From positions 1-6,875 of the forward strand of contig JADFJI010000118.1 in the NCBI GenBank assembly GCA_022566235.1: 6,875 nt of DNA, written 5' to 3'. The notes under the pieces are model-generated. The model did no database searches. It saw only the letters and a list, made by a program, of their open reading frames with translations, and was not told the origin of the DNA. This document shows positions 1 to 5,799 of this stretch, one piece after another (position 1 is the first letter of the stretch; every line of letters begins with the position of its first letter). Both the position numbers and the translations under genes were made by a program. This DNA is from Chloroflexota bacterium (GTDB lineage Bacteria > Chloroflexota > Dehalococcoidia > Plut-88900).

Positions 1-139
1 AAGGAAGGGGGAAATAGGGGGATGGTTCAGTGGGTAGCAAATCACGAGTGCATCTCTAATGCGGCGCAGGCATTATGACGCGGTTTTCCGCAGCCAGCTA
101 CTAGAATAGAGCCACCAAGAGGGTTCCCCGTGCCTGCCT

Positions 140-1003
140 TTACGGGGCGAAGGCGTCGCGGCCCCGTACGTAGCTCCCAAGGGACAGGGCCGGGTCTCTG
201 TTGACCAGGTTGCGACGGTACATCGGGTGGCGCATGCTGCGGACCTCGTGCTCCAGCTGAAACAGCTTTTCCCCGGTCTTCGGGTTGACGATATCCTGGA
301 AGCGAAACTGGTGGTTGGCGAACTCCTCGGTGATCAGGCCACGACGCTTCAAGGCCCTGTACGGCCCCGAGAAATCGGCTACGTACACGGCGATGTGATG
401 GCCGTCGTAAGGGCGAAGTACCTCCGCCGTCTCCCTAAATATCAACGCCTGGCCCCGGCCCACGAGCACCCGGGCAGCGGTCCCATTCTCATCACGGACC
501 ATCGAGGCTGGAGCCCGGAGGACTCTCCGGTAGAACTCCTTTATGCCGTCAGCGGTCCCGGGCCTGACCAGGAATTCGACGTAGGAGATACCCGCGGTCA
601 TGCCACCAGACCCTTGGCTGGAAGCGTAGCACCGGAACTGATTGCCCCAGGGACAGGTGACCTTCACCAGGCCATCCTCGGCCTCCCACTGGAAGCTGGT
701 TCCGGCCAGCCGGTCTTGCACGTCTCCCAGGCGCTGTATCAGCGCAGCCAGGTCTGAAACGACGAGGCCTACGTGGCCATGAATCACCTGCGCCACTTGG
801 GTGGGCAGGTGGAACTGCTGTTCTCCTATGTTGACCCACATATTCTCAGTGCCAACCATCAGGTACGGGTCCCGGGTCCCCCCGAGCCCAGAGATGTAGA
901 ACAGGGTAGCCATCCCCTGGTCAGGTACGGTCAGGTTTACGTGCTCCATCTCAACTACGTTCCCCACATCCTCACCAGCAGGCCCCCGTCGTCTATCCAC
1001 CAT
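140..1003 (-). CDS. Two-module VOC (glyoxalase/extradiol dioxygenase fold) protein, function unknown
   Basis: The 287-aa product has two vicinal-oxygen-chelate modules. Module 1 (about residues 18-127) starts at the strand containing H21 and has HxH at 75-77. Module 2 (about 138-255) has E143 at the place usually held by a metal-binding His, HH at 202-203, and a last strand with E251/H252/E253. VOC proteins bind a divalent metal with His/Glu from paired beta-alpha-beta-beta-beta units and act as dioxygenases, isomerases or lyases. Stretches such as NMWVN, QFHLPT, PWGN, YDGHHI, YVADFSGP and EHEVRS recall a conserved VOC family I know only as uncharacterised, so I assign no reaction. I chose ATG 1003 because GAGGAGGG lies 5 nt upstream and the fold begins soon after. 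An in-frame ATG at 1108 (322 aa) has a shorter GGGAG and would overlap the enolase gene by 17 bp. The 5' extension adds 35 residues with no VOC character. It is the last gene of a three-gene minus-strand cluster and is probably cytoplasmic, as no signal peptide is seen. Confidence 0.85.
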   Translation of the reverse strand: MVDRRRGPAGEDVGNVVEMEHVNLTVPDQGMATLFYISGLGGTRDPYLMVGTENMWVNIGEQQFHLPTQVAQVIHGHVGLVVSDLAALIQRLGDVQDRLAGTSFQWEAEDGLVKVTCPWGNQFRCYASSQGSGGMTAGISYVEFLVRPGTADGIKEFYRRVLRAPASMVRDENGTAARVLVGRGQALIFRETAEVLRPYDGHHIAVYVADFSGPYRALKRRGLITEEFANHQFRFQDIVNPKTGEKLFQLEHEVRSMRHPMYRRNLVNRDPALSLGSYVRGRDAFAP

Positions 1004-1091
1004 TTCGACCCTCCTCAATGTTTCTCGACCGCCTAAGTGGGTCGCCGTCTCGGCTATGCGCCTTACCCTCTCCTCGTTCCCGGCATTGGCG

Positions 1092-2264
1092 CTATGGGCC
1101 TTCGTCATAGTACTCCCGCAAAGCCCGTTTCGGGGCCTGGAAGTAGGGATGCTGGCGCAACGCCTCTTCATTTAGCTCCAGCCCCAGGCCCGGTGTATCG
1201 GGTATTGCGATGTATCCGTTCTCCACCTTCATCGGATTAACGGAGATCGCATCGGACACCTCGGCAAAGTTGACGAAATACTCGGTTATGATGAAGTTGG
1301 GCAGGCATGCCGCCACCTGCACCGTCGCCGCGAGGCCGATGGAGGTGCTGTTGTAGTTGTGGGGGGACACCGCCACGTAGTAAGGCTCGGCCATTGCCGC
1401 TATCTCCTTCAGTTCCAGTATTCCGCCACAGTTGCAAACATCGGGGTTGATGATGTCCGCCGCCCGCCTTTCGAAGACCTCTCGAAAGGCAGCCTTCGTG
1501 TACAGCGTCTCACCGGTAACCACAGGTATGTTGACCCGCTCCCTCACCTCCGCCAGGGCCGGGACATTTTCCGCCGGCACAGGCTCCTCGTACCAGAACG
1601 GCTTGAACTCCTCCATCATCTGTCCAACCCTGATGGCGTGGGACGGGGCCAGCCTGCGGTGTACCTCGATGAGCAGGTCCACTTCGTCACCCACGGCCTC
1701 CCGCACAGCCCCGACCCTGTCCACCGCCAGCTGCTCGTCTTTCCTGTCCACATACAGGCGCCAGGGCCCGGGGAAAGGGTCGAATTTCAGAGCGCTGAAG
1801 CCTCGTTTCACCACCGCCGTCGCCATCTCGGCGTATTGCTCGGGCGTATCTGCGCCGCCGTACCAGCCGTTGGCATACACCCTTATCCGCTGCCGGCAGG
1901 CGCCTCCCAGAAGCTTGTAGACCGGGACACCCAGTTTCTTGCCCACGATGTCCCACAACGCCTGCTCGATCCCGCTCAGCGCGCAATACAGCTCCATGGA
2001 GCCCCGTCTGCCGGCGAAATCGTTGTACACCATCTGGGTGAAGTGCTTTATGTTGAACGGGTCCCGGCCGATGAGATATCGCTTCATCTCGTGTACATGC
2101 CCCTCGATAGTCTTGTCACGGTTCAGCTGGGTGTAGGCCTCACCCCAGCCGTGGATACCCTCGTCCGTCTCCACTTTGACGAACAGCCAGTTCTTCCCTC
2201 CGATCATGCCCGCGCGGTGTCCGCCCGAGTAAACCAGGTAGGTCTCGATGTCTGCTATCTTCAT
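1092..2264 (-). CDS. Enolase-superfamily dehydratase, mandelate racemase/galactonate dehydratase-like
   Basis: The 390-aa product has normal length for the mandelate racemase/muconate lactonizing family. The N-terminal capping domain (about 1-125) precedes a (beta/alpha)7-beta barrel. Visible barrel-end residues are K160 in KFDPF, E200-V-H202 after strand 3, E226/E227 in YEEPV, E252 in TGET, D275 in NPD, H302 in SPHN and E328 in ITEYF. In this superfamily three acidic residues hold Mg2+, and the Asp-His pair (D275/H302) acts as acid/base after proton abstraction alpha to a carboxylate. The expected activity is dehydration of an acid sugar (galactonate-like), although racemisation or another beta-elimination is possible. 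The first metal ligand appears to be Glu200, where Asp is commoner. The start ATG has AAGGGGAG immediately upstream. The RidA-like gene lies 116 bp upstream and the VOC gene 88 bp downstream, suggesting a shared catabolic role. Family is certain, substrate is not. Confidence 0.93.
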   Translation of the reverse strand: MKIADIETYLVYSGGHRAGMIGGKNWLFVKVETDEGIHGWGEAYTQLNRDKTIEGHVHEMKRYLIGRDPFNIKHFTQMVYNDFAGRRGSMELYCALSGIEQALWDIVGKKLGVPVYKLLGGACRQRIRVYANGWYGGADTPEQYAEMATAVVKRGFSALKFDPFPGPWRLYVDRKDEQLAVDRVGAVREAVGDEVDLLIEVHRRLAPSHAIRVGQMMEEFKPFWYEEPVPAENVPALAEVRERVNIPVVTGETLYTKAAFREVFERRAADIINPDVCNCGGILELKEIAAMAEPYYVAVSPHNYNSTSIGLAATVQVAACLPNFIITEYFVNFAEVSDAISVNPMKVENGYIAIPDTPGLGLELNEEALRQHPYFQAPKRALREYYDEGP

Positions 2265-2353
2265 TCGCTCCCCTTATCCCTGGCCGTATCGTGCCGAATC
2301 ATATACTGGCCACAACCACATTCCTTACGTTATGTAGAGTCGGTAATGCAGGC

Positions 2354-2379
2354 CAAAGGGGCCAGCCCCGTGACCTTTG
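2354..2379 (-). other. Hairpin just after the RidA-like stop codon
   Basis: CAAAGG and CCTTTG (6 bp) enclose a smaller GGGG/CCCC pairing. On the minus strand this begins two bases after the RidA-like stop, in the 116-bp gap before the enolase gene. No T tract follows, so it is a poor intrinsic terminator. It could be a stability or processing hairpin inside an operon mRNA. Confidence 0.3.
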
Positions 2380-2380
2380 T

Positions 2381-3637
2381 CTAATCGATGACAGCGATGG
2401 CCTCGATCTCGATGAGGGCATTCGGGTCCAGCAGCCGGTTGCATACGGTAGTTGTGGCGGCTGGCAGGCTATCGCCGAAGTATTCGCGGCGAACTTCGGC
2501 TGCCCGGGCATAATCGGGCAGCGCTGCCTCATCGATATAGTCCGTTACCTTGACCACATCGTCGAAGCTGGCGCCACCGGCTTCGAGGACAGCGGCTATG
2601 TTTTCATACGTCTGACGGGTCTGGGCCACCACGTCGCCCACCACCACCCTGCCCGTCTCGGGGTCGTTTCCCGTCATCCCAGACACAAATAAGAGGTTTC
2701 CCTTCTTGACGCCTGGCATAAAGGTGAGGCCCCGGGCCCGGGCCTTCTCCGCCAGCACCAGTTCCTTCCTGCCCCCTTTCACCGCCACCATGTTGATCTC
2801 AATGAGCCATTCGGGGGCAAACAGGGCAACGCATACTACTCCCGTGGAGGCGGGGAAGTCCTCGCCAAGGAACTCGCGGCGTAGATCGGCGGTGCTCCGG
2901 TAGTAGGGACGGGCAGCGGGAAGGATATAGTCCCTGGTCATGATAACGTCGTCCATGGTGGCGCCGCCCTCCGATAGGATCCTCTCGAATTTCTCGTACA
3001 GGAACCGGGTCTGTTCTACCAGGGTCGGAGGACACCCGGCATTCCAGTCCGAATCGAAGTACCAGGGCGCCTGGCCCGCGGTCCAGAGGATGTCGTTCTT
3101 CGAGACCCCGGGCCGGTTGGTCCCCCACTCGTAGAACTGTATCGCCTTATCGGGCTCGGGGGGAAAGCCCGGGTTGATGTAGCGCTTCTCCCCGGGCCTC
3201 ATGTCCAGGGTGAGGTCGCTACAAATAAATGCCCCGAGGTTCAGGTTGCCCTGCATGAAGAGGCCCGTTCCTGGAGCATAGTTCTTGCCGAAGAACTGCT
3301 CCCAGGAGGGGGGCTCATCGGGGGGTGCCGGGTTGAAGAACGGCCCGTTATTGATGGCCGGCGCCCCGGCCGCAGCCCGGAAGATGGTACGGTTCACGAG
3401 ATGCTCGGGCCTGGCACCCGCGGCATCTATGAGGGCCTTGTGCTTCTCCATCATCACCAGGGTCTGCTCATCCAGGCCACCCTGACAGACCATCTTGCCG
3501 GTAGCCGGGTCCTCCCGCTCCGCCGTCTGTCCCGAGATGAACAAAAGGCCATCCTTTTCGACGGCGAGGGAGTAGGGAAGTTTTGTGTAATCGAAGTATG
3601 TCCACCTCGATGGCTTGATGATCCGCTTACCAGACAT
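2381..3637 (-). CDS. Triplicated RidA/YjgF/UK114-fold protein
   Basis: The 418-aa chain contains three Rid modules, while an ordinary RidA is about 130 aa. Module 1 spans about 20-146 (LFISGQ at 32-37, diverged second half with FFGKNYAPGTG at 115-125). Module 2 spans about 164-287 (ILWTAGQ, EGGATMDDVI, FLGEDFPASTG, LIEINMVAV). Module 3 spans about 303-418 (LLFVSGM, EAGGASFDDVVKVTDYI, YFGDSLPAATT, LIEIEAIAV) and is closest to the classical form. RidA proteins are homotrimers that hydrolyse reactive enamines/imines at the subunit interfaces, so one chain could form a pseudo-trimer. The substrate-binding Arg of the classical PARS motif is absent in all three modules (T124, S264 and A394 lie near that position), which argues against canonical 2-aminoacrylate deamination. 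The start has AAGGAGGG upstream. It is first in the minus-strand cluster with an enolase and a VOC gene, so a role on an intermediate of that pathway is inferred. Alternatives are a ligand-binding or detoxifying Rid protein. Confidence 0.92.
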   Translation of the reverse strand: MSGKRIIKPSRWTYFDYTKLPYSLAVEKDGLLFISGQTAEREDPATGKMVCQGGLDEQTLVMMEKHKALIDAAGARPEHLVNRTIFRAAAGAPAINNGPFFNPAPPDEPPSWEQFFGKNYAPGTGLFMQGNLNLGAFICSDLTLDMRPGEKRYINPGFPPEPDKAIQFYEWGTNRPGVSKNDILWTAGQAPWYFDSDWNAGCPPTLVEQTRFLYEKFERILSEGGATMDDVIMTRDYILPAARPYYRSTADLRREFLGEDFPASTGVVCVALFAPEWLIEINMVAVKGGRKELVLAEKARARGLTFMPGVKKGNLLFVSGMTGNDPETGRVVVGDVVAQTRQTYENIAAVLEAGGASFDDVVKVTDYIDEAALPDYARAAEVRREYFGDSLPAATTTVCNRLLDPNALIEIEAIAVID

Positions 3638-3684
3638 ACGTCCCTCCTTCAGTCGCCGTAATACCCTCCGTGCACGAACCCGGC

Positions 3685-3707
3685 GAGGAAGTTAATTCTA
3701 CTTCCTC
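3685..3707. promoter_or_regulatory. Perfect 8-bp dyad, candidate operator upstream of the RidA-like gene
   Basis: GAGGAAGT (3685-3692) and ACTTCCTC (3700-3707) are exact reverse complements separated by 7 nt. The minus-strand reading of 3700-3695 is TAGAAT, a 5/6 match to the -10 consensus, inside the dyad. No good -35 is visible at 16-18 nt. The dyad ends 48 bp upstream of the RidA-like ATG. This layout fits a repressor site over a promoter, but it could equally be a leader hairpin. No regulator gene lies in the window. Confidence 0.4.
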
Positions 3708-3806
3708 TGGCAGAGTACCACCACTGCAGCAGTTGGCAGCCTGTTTTATCCTGTATTCCGCAGGGCGAAGGCCGCTATAGGCACCGATGGGGCGGGGAGA
3801 AGCCAC

Positions 3807-3835
3807 TGGACGAGGGCTAATCCCCATAGTACAAT
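3807..3835 (+). promoter_or_regulatory. Candidate sigma70-type promoter for the 77-aa membrane protein
   Basis: TGGACG (3807-3812, 4/6 to TTGACA), a 17-bp spacer, and TACAAT (3830-3835, 5/6 to TATAAT) point towards the gene at 3958. Transcription would begin near 3842, leaving a leader of about 115 nt. This is a consensus match only. Confidence 0.35.
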
Positions 3836-3957
3836 CCTGTTATTGTTAAGAGTTGCTGATGCTCATTCGAGGGCGAAGCAGCCCAGGTCTTAGTGAGGCG
3901 CTGCTACTCGTAGCTTAGCAGTTAGTTCATCCCACGGATGGGAATGGGGAGGGGGAC

Positions 3958-4191
3958 ATGGAGTATTTTCGAAGAAGTCACAGCATTGCCGGCCTGGGTC
4001 TCGCCGTTGTCGGGATTATCATCTACCTTAGCGCTGTCCTTGCCTCCGCCATCAGCGTTGAAGGTCAGAACCCCGGCGTCGTAGATGGCTACGTAATAGT
4101 CATGATTATAGGCATCGTCCTCGCTGTCACGGGCCCTCTCACCTGCTGGGTCATCCTGCCCATCGTCAGGAACATAGGCCGGGAGGGGTGA
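3958..4191 (+). CDS. Small two-helix membrane protein, function unknown
   Basis: The 77-aa product has two strongly hydrophobic segments, about 10-32 and 44-70, joined by a short polar loop (SVEGQNPGVVDG). Basic residues at both ends (RR near the N-terminus, R71 and R75 near the C-terminus) predict both termini in the cytoplasm. The ATG follows a purine-rich GGGGAGGGGG ribosome site. It is probably transcribed alone: the gene upstream is divergent and the one downstream is convergent. I do not recognise the family. The clean hairpin topology, start site and promoter support a real gene. Confidence 0.7.
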   Translation: MEYFRRSHSIAGLGLAVVGIIIYLSAVLASAISVEGQNPGVVDGYVIVMIIGIVLAVTGPLTCWVILPIVRNIGREG

Positions 4192-4238
4192 TTACAGCCT
4201 TTGGTGGAGATCATTCCTCCCCCCGCCTGCACTGCTAA

Positions 4239-4296
4239 AAGGACTGCCCAGGCCCTCTAGGCGGCCCCTCTAGTCCGGACCGCCGCCCCTGTCCTT
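4239..4296. terminator. Nested inverted repeat between convergent genes, possible terminator
   Basis: The outer arms AAGGAC (4239-4244) and GTCCTT (4291-4296) enclose inner arms GGCGG (4260-4264) and CCGCC (4280-4284). It lies between the stop of the small membrane protein (4191) and the stop of the MaoC-like gene (4325), where a shared terminator is expected. On the minus strand the 3' arm runs into TTTT. The loop is long and the T tract short, so a canonical intrinsic terminator is not certain. Confidence 0.35.
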
Positions 4297-4324
4297 AGGC
4301 TGAAGAAGCGCCCACCCTTCATCC

Positions 4325-4768
4325 CTAGGCCTTCCCCCGGGTGGGCAAGGCCACCTTGGCCTTACCCTGGTCCAGGACCCGCTCACCCTTCTGGTTCTCA
4401 ATCCACAGCTCGCACTCCACCATCCCCTGCCCTCCCTCCTCCGATTTGCTGCTGACCCGACCCTTACACGTAAGCGTATCCCCCCCGAAGACGAAGTTGG
4501 TGTAGCGGAAGGCCAGCCGCTTCAATGTCGCGTCCGTCCCGGCCCAGTCCACCACCTGCTGGGCAAGAAACCCGCCCATCTCCTGGCCATCCAGGAAGGA
4601 CGCCCTCATACCCTTGCCCCTGGCGTAATCCCCGTCGTGGTGGTATCTATGAAAGTCCCATGTGGCGGCCGCGTACATCACCATGCTCACGGAGGTTATC
4701 TCCTTCACCAGGGGCGGGAGCTCGTCTCCTACATTGACATCCTCGTAATAGAGCGCCTTTTCAGTCAT
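4325..4768 (-). CDS. MaoC-like hot-dog-fold hydratase/dehydratase
   Basis: The 147-aa product is a single hot-dog domain, the usual size for small MaoC-like (R)-specific enoyl-CoA hydratases and HTD2-type dehydratases. Its N-terminus has the YEDVNVGDELPP entry common to MaoC domains. The hydratase-2 motif appears as W37-D38-x4-H43-H-D45-x-x-Y48-A49; D38 and H43 match the catalytic Asp/His that hydrate a trans-2-enoyl-CoA. The Asn-Pro usual between them is changed to His-Arg. A later FGGDTL segment (94-99) is also typical. The ATG has GAGGAG 6 nt upstream. The gene stands alone on the minus strand, so pathway context is thin. The substrate may be an acyl-CoA of fatty-acid, steroid or aromatic breakdown, but nothing here decides it. 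Confidence 0.88.
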   Translation of the reverse strand: MTEKALYYEDVNVGDELPPLVKEITSVSMVMYAAATWDFHRYHHDGDYARGKGMRASFLDGQEMGGFLAQQVVDWAGTDATLKRLAFRYTNFVFGGDTLTCKGRVSSKSEEGGQGMVECELWIENQKGERVLDQGKAKVALPTRGKA

Positions 4769-4824
4769 AGCTCTCTCCTCGCTCCGGCTGTTGTCCTATC
4801 CTACAAATGGCTTCGAGCTCCGTT

Positions 4825-4839
4825 TGGGGGATACCCCCA
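4825..4839. repeat. Short G/C hairpin TGGGGG-ATA-CCCCCA
   Basis: A perfect 6-bp inverted repeat with a 3-nt loop lies 57 bp upstream of the MaoC-like start. No T tract follows on either strand. It may belong to the same dispersed element as the neighbouring repeat at 4878-4902. Confidence 0.35.
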
Positions 4840-4877
4840 GATTCAGTTCCCCCCTCTTCCTTGCTAAGCATGTCCTG

Positions 4878-4902
4878 CCTGTCCTGAGTCCCGTCGAAGG
4901 GA
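4878..4902. repeat. Dispersed intergenic repeat of the GTCCTGAG...GTCGAAGGGA type
   Basis: The core GTCCTGAG (4881-4888), four C/T-rich bases, then GTCGAAGGGA (4893-4902) matches from memory a short repeat scattered between genes in Dehalococcoidia and some other bacteria, usually with CTT or GAA-type centres. It is preceded by TGTCCTG twice (4871-4877 and 4880-4886). Only one copy lies in the window, so the repetitive nature is recalled, not shown. Confidence 0.45.
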
Positions 4903-5150
4903 TGGCGGAGGTTAACCTGTTCTGTGGCTTGACCGTCTATTACCGCCTCGGCTTACCAGCAACTTCAGCTTTTACCTTAATTTTGATAGTCTTCCCGAAC
5001 TGAGAGGTATTAGCGGATGGTGGCTGGGCTGGAGCGCGGCCAGTTTAAATCAAGTTTTGGGGTCTGTTTACGCAATTGTAGTTGAAGCCGTGGATTGGCG
5101 GTGTAGCCGATGGTAGCCGATGCTGAGTAAGTCCCGGCCCATATGGGGGA

Positions 5151-5159
5151 TGATATACT
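5151..5159 (+). promoter_or_regulatory. Extended -10 promoter candidate for the four-helix membrane protein
   Basis: TGATATACT combines the TGn extension with TATACT (5/6 to TATAAT). No convincing -35 is present, which extended -10 promoters tolerate. Transcription would start near 5166, giving a leader of about 110 nt that carries the hairpin at 5182-5208. Confidence 0.35.
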
Positions 5160-5181
5160 TGGATCGCCAAGCGGTCACGGT

Positions 5182-5208
5182 CTCTGGCCGCAGTAACCTA
5201 AGCCAGGG
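5182..5208 (+). other. Leader hairpin
   Basis: CTCTGGC (5182-5188) pairs with GCCAGGG (5202-5208) over 7 bp, including one G-T pair, with a 13-nt loop. It lies between the extended -10 and the TTG/ATG starts at 5275/5302. The sequence just before it, ATCGCCAAGCGGT, resembles the D-arm of a tRNA-Gln, but the rest does not fold as a tRNA. Confidence 0.3.
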
Positions 5209-5274
5209 TCATGGAGCCTTTCTCCTTTCTAATGTGTGGCAAAATAAGCGCGGACCGGCAGTCTCAAGAGCGGA

Positions 5275-5799
5275 TTGATCGCCAGGGACATACCTGCCGG
5301 CATGGGAGAACTGGAAATACCTCGGGATAGCCTCACAGACTTTCTGGTCCCGTTGGCGAGAACCATGGCTGGACTCACCGCGGCCTTTCTGCTGGCCTTC
5401 ATGGGCGACCTCGCTGGCCGGGTGTTCAATCTAAGCGTTGGCTATGCTTGGGACCCCGCGGTGCACCAGAACATCATCTTTATCGGCATCGGAATGGGCG
5501 CCGGCATCGGCGCCTATCTGGGCTGGATGAACCTGGACCGGCGCTGGTATCTTGTGCTCAGGTCGGTGGTGATAGTAGTGGCGGCCGGCGTTATCGGGGC
5601 TTACCTGGGCCGTTTTTACGGGCCCGGCGTTGAACCTGGGTGGTGGTGGAGCCGATACGCCACTGACCCTACCGTCCACATGGTGGCCGCGGCGCTGGGT
5701 GCAGGAGTTGCGACTGTCCTGGGCCTGATCGACCAGGTGCACACCAGGTCCCGTCTCCAGCCCTACGTCAAGCCGATACGTCCCGCGGCGCGTAACTAA
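5275..5799 (+). CDS. Four-helix integral membrane protein, function unknown
   Basis: The product (174 aa from TTG 5275, 165 aa from ATG 5302) has four hydrophobic segments at about 23-43, 66-85, 93-114 and 134-153. The basic loop LDRRW between helices 2 and 3 and the basic C-terminal tail (from H156) place both termini in the cytoplasm. Helices 2-4 carry glycine-rich packing patterns (GIGMGAGIGAYLG, GVIGAYLG, ALGAG). IGAYLG occurs twice, at 78-83 and 107-112. The outer loop between helices 3 and 4 contains PGWWW. Neither start has a strong ribosome site: TTG has AAGAG 4 nt upstream and ATG has none. An in-frame stop at 5245-5247 limits further extension. I do not recognise the family, and no partner gene is adjacent. 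Confidence 0.72.
   Translation: MIARDIPAGMGELEIPRDSLTDFLVPLARTMAGLTAAFLLAFMGDLAGRVFNLSVGYAWDPAVHQNIIFIGIGMGAGIGAYLGWMNLDRRWYLVLRSVVIVVAAGVIGAYLGRFYGPGVEPGWWWSRYATDPTVHMVAAALGAGVATVLGLIDQVHTRSRLQPYVKPIRPAARN

Larger units (their letters stand above)
3638..3957. other. Divergent intergenic region
   Basis: These 320 bp separate the minus-strand RidA-like gene from the plus-strand small membrane protein gene. They hold the dyad at 3685-3707, the plus-strand promoter at 3807-3835, and two competing inverted repeats in the plus-strand leader (CTGCTA 3901-3906 with TAGCAG 3916-3921, and GCTAC 3903-3907 with GTAGC 3910-3914). A 66-codon minus-strand frame overlapping the RidA start has no coding character. 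Confidence 0.6.
4769..5274. other. Long intergenic region without a credible gene
   Basis: About 500 bp separate the MaoC-like gene from the four-helix membrane protein, read away from each other. It contains the hairpin at 4825-4839, the GTCCTGAG-type repeat at 4878-4902, a tandem 10-bp duplication at 5103-5122, an extended -10 promoter at 5151-5159 and a leader hairpin at 5182-5208. Short frames here have no coding character. Confidence 0.6.

Noticed and set aside
24..75. tRNA-like GGTTCAGTGGGTAGC near the left edge
   Set aside because: No anticodon stem, T-arm or acceptor stem can be built in the following 50 bases.
80..91. GCGG-TTTT-CCGC as terminator of the VOC gene
   Set aside because: The stem is only 4 bp and no T tract follows on the minus strand, so I could not support a terminator.
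1359..2384. 341-codon plus-strand frame opposite the enolase gene
   Set aside because: It is antisense to a clear enolase-superfamily gene with intact catalytic residues; its His/Arg/Leu-rich translation is typical of an antisense shadow.
3627..3827. 66-codon minus-strand frame overlapping the RidA-like start
   Set aside because: It lies in the promoter region, covers the dyad, and its translation has no domain character.
5161..5235. tRNA-Gln-like start (ATCGCCAAGCGGT)
   Set aside because: Only the D-arm resembles a tRNA. The following stem has a 13-nt loop, and there is no T-arm GTTCRA or acceptor pairing.
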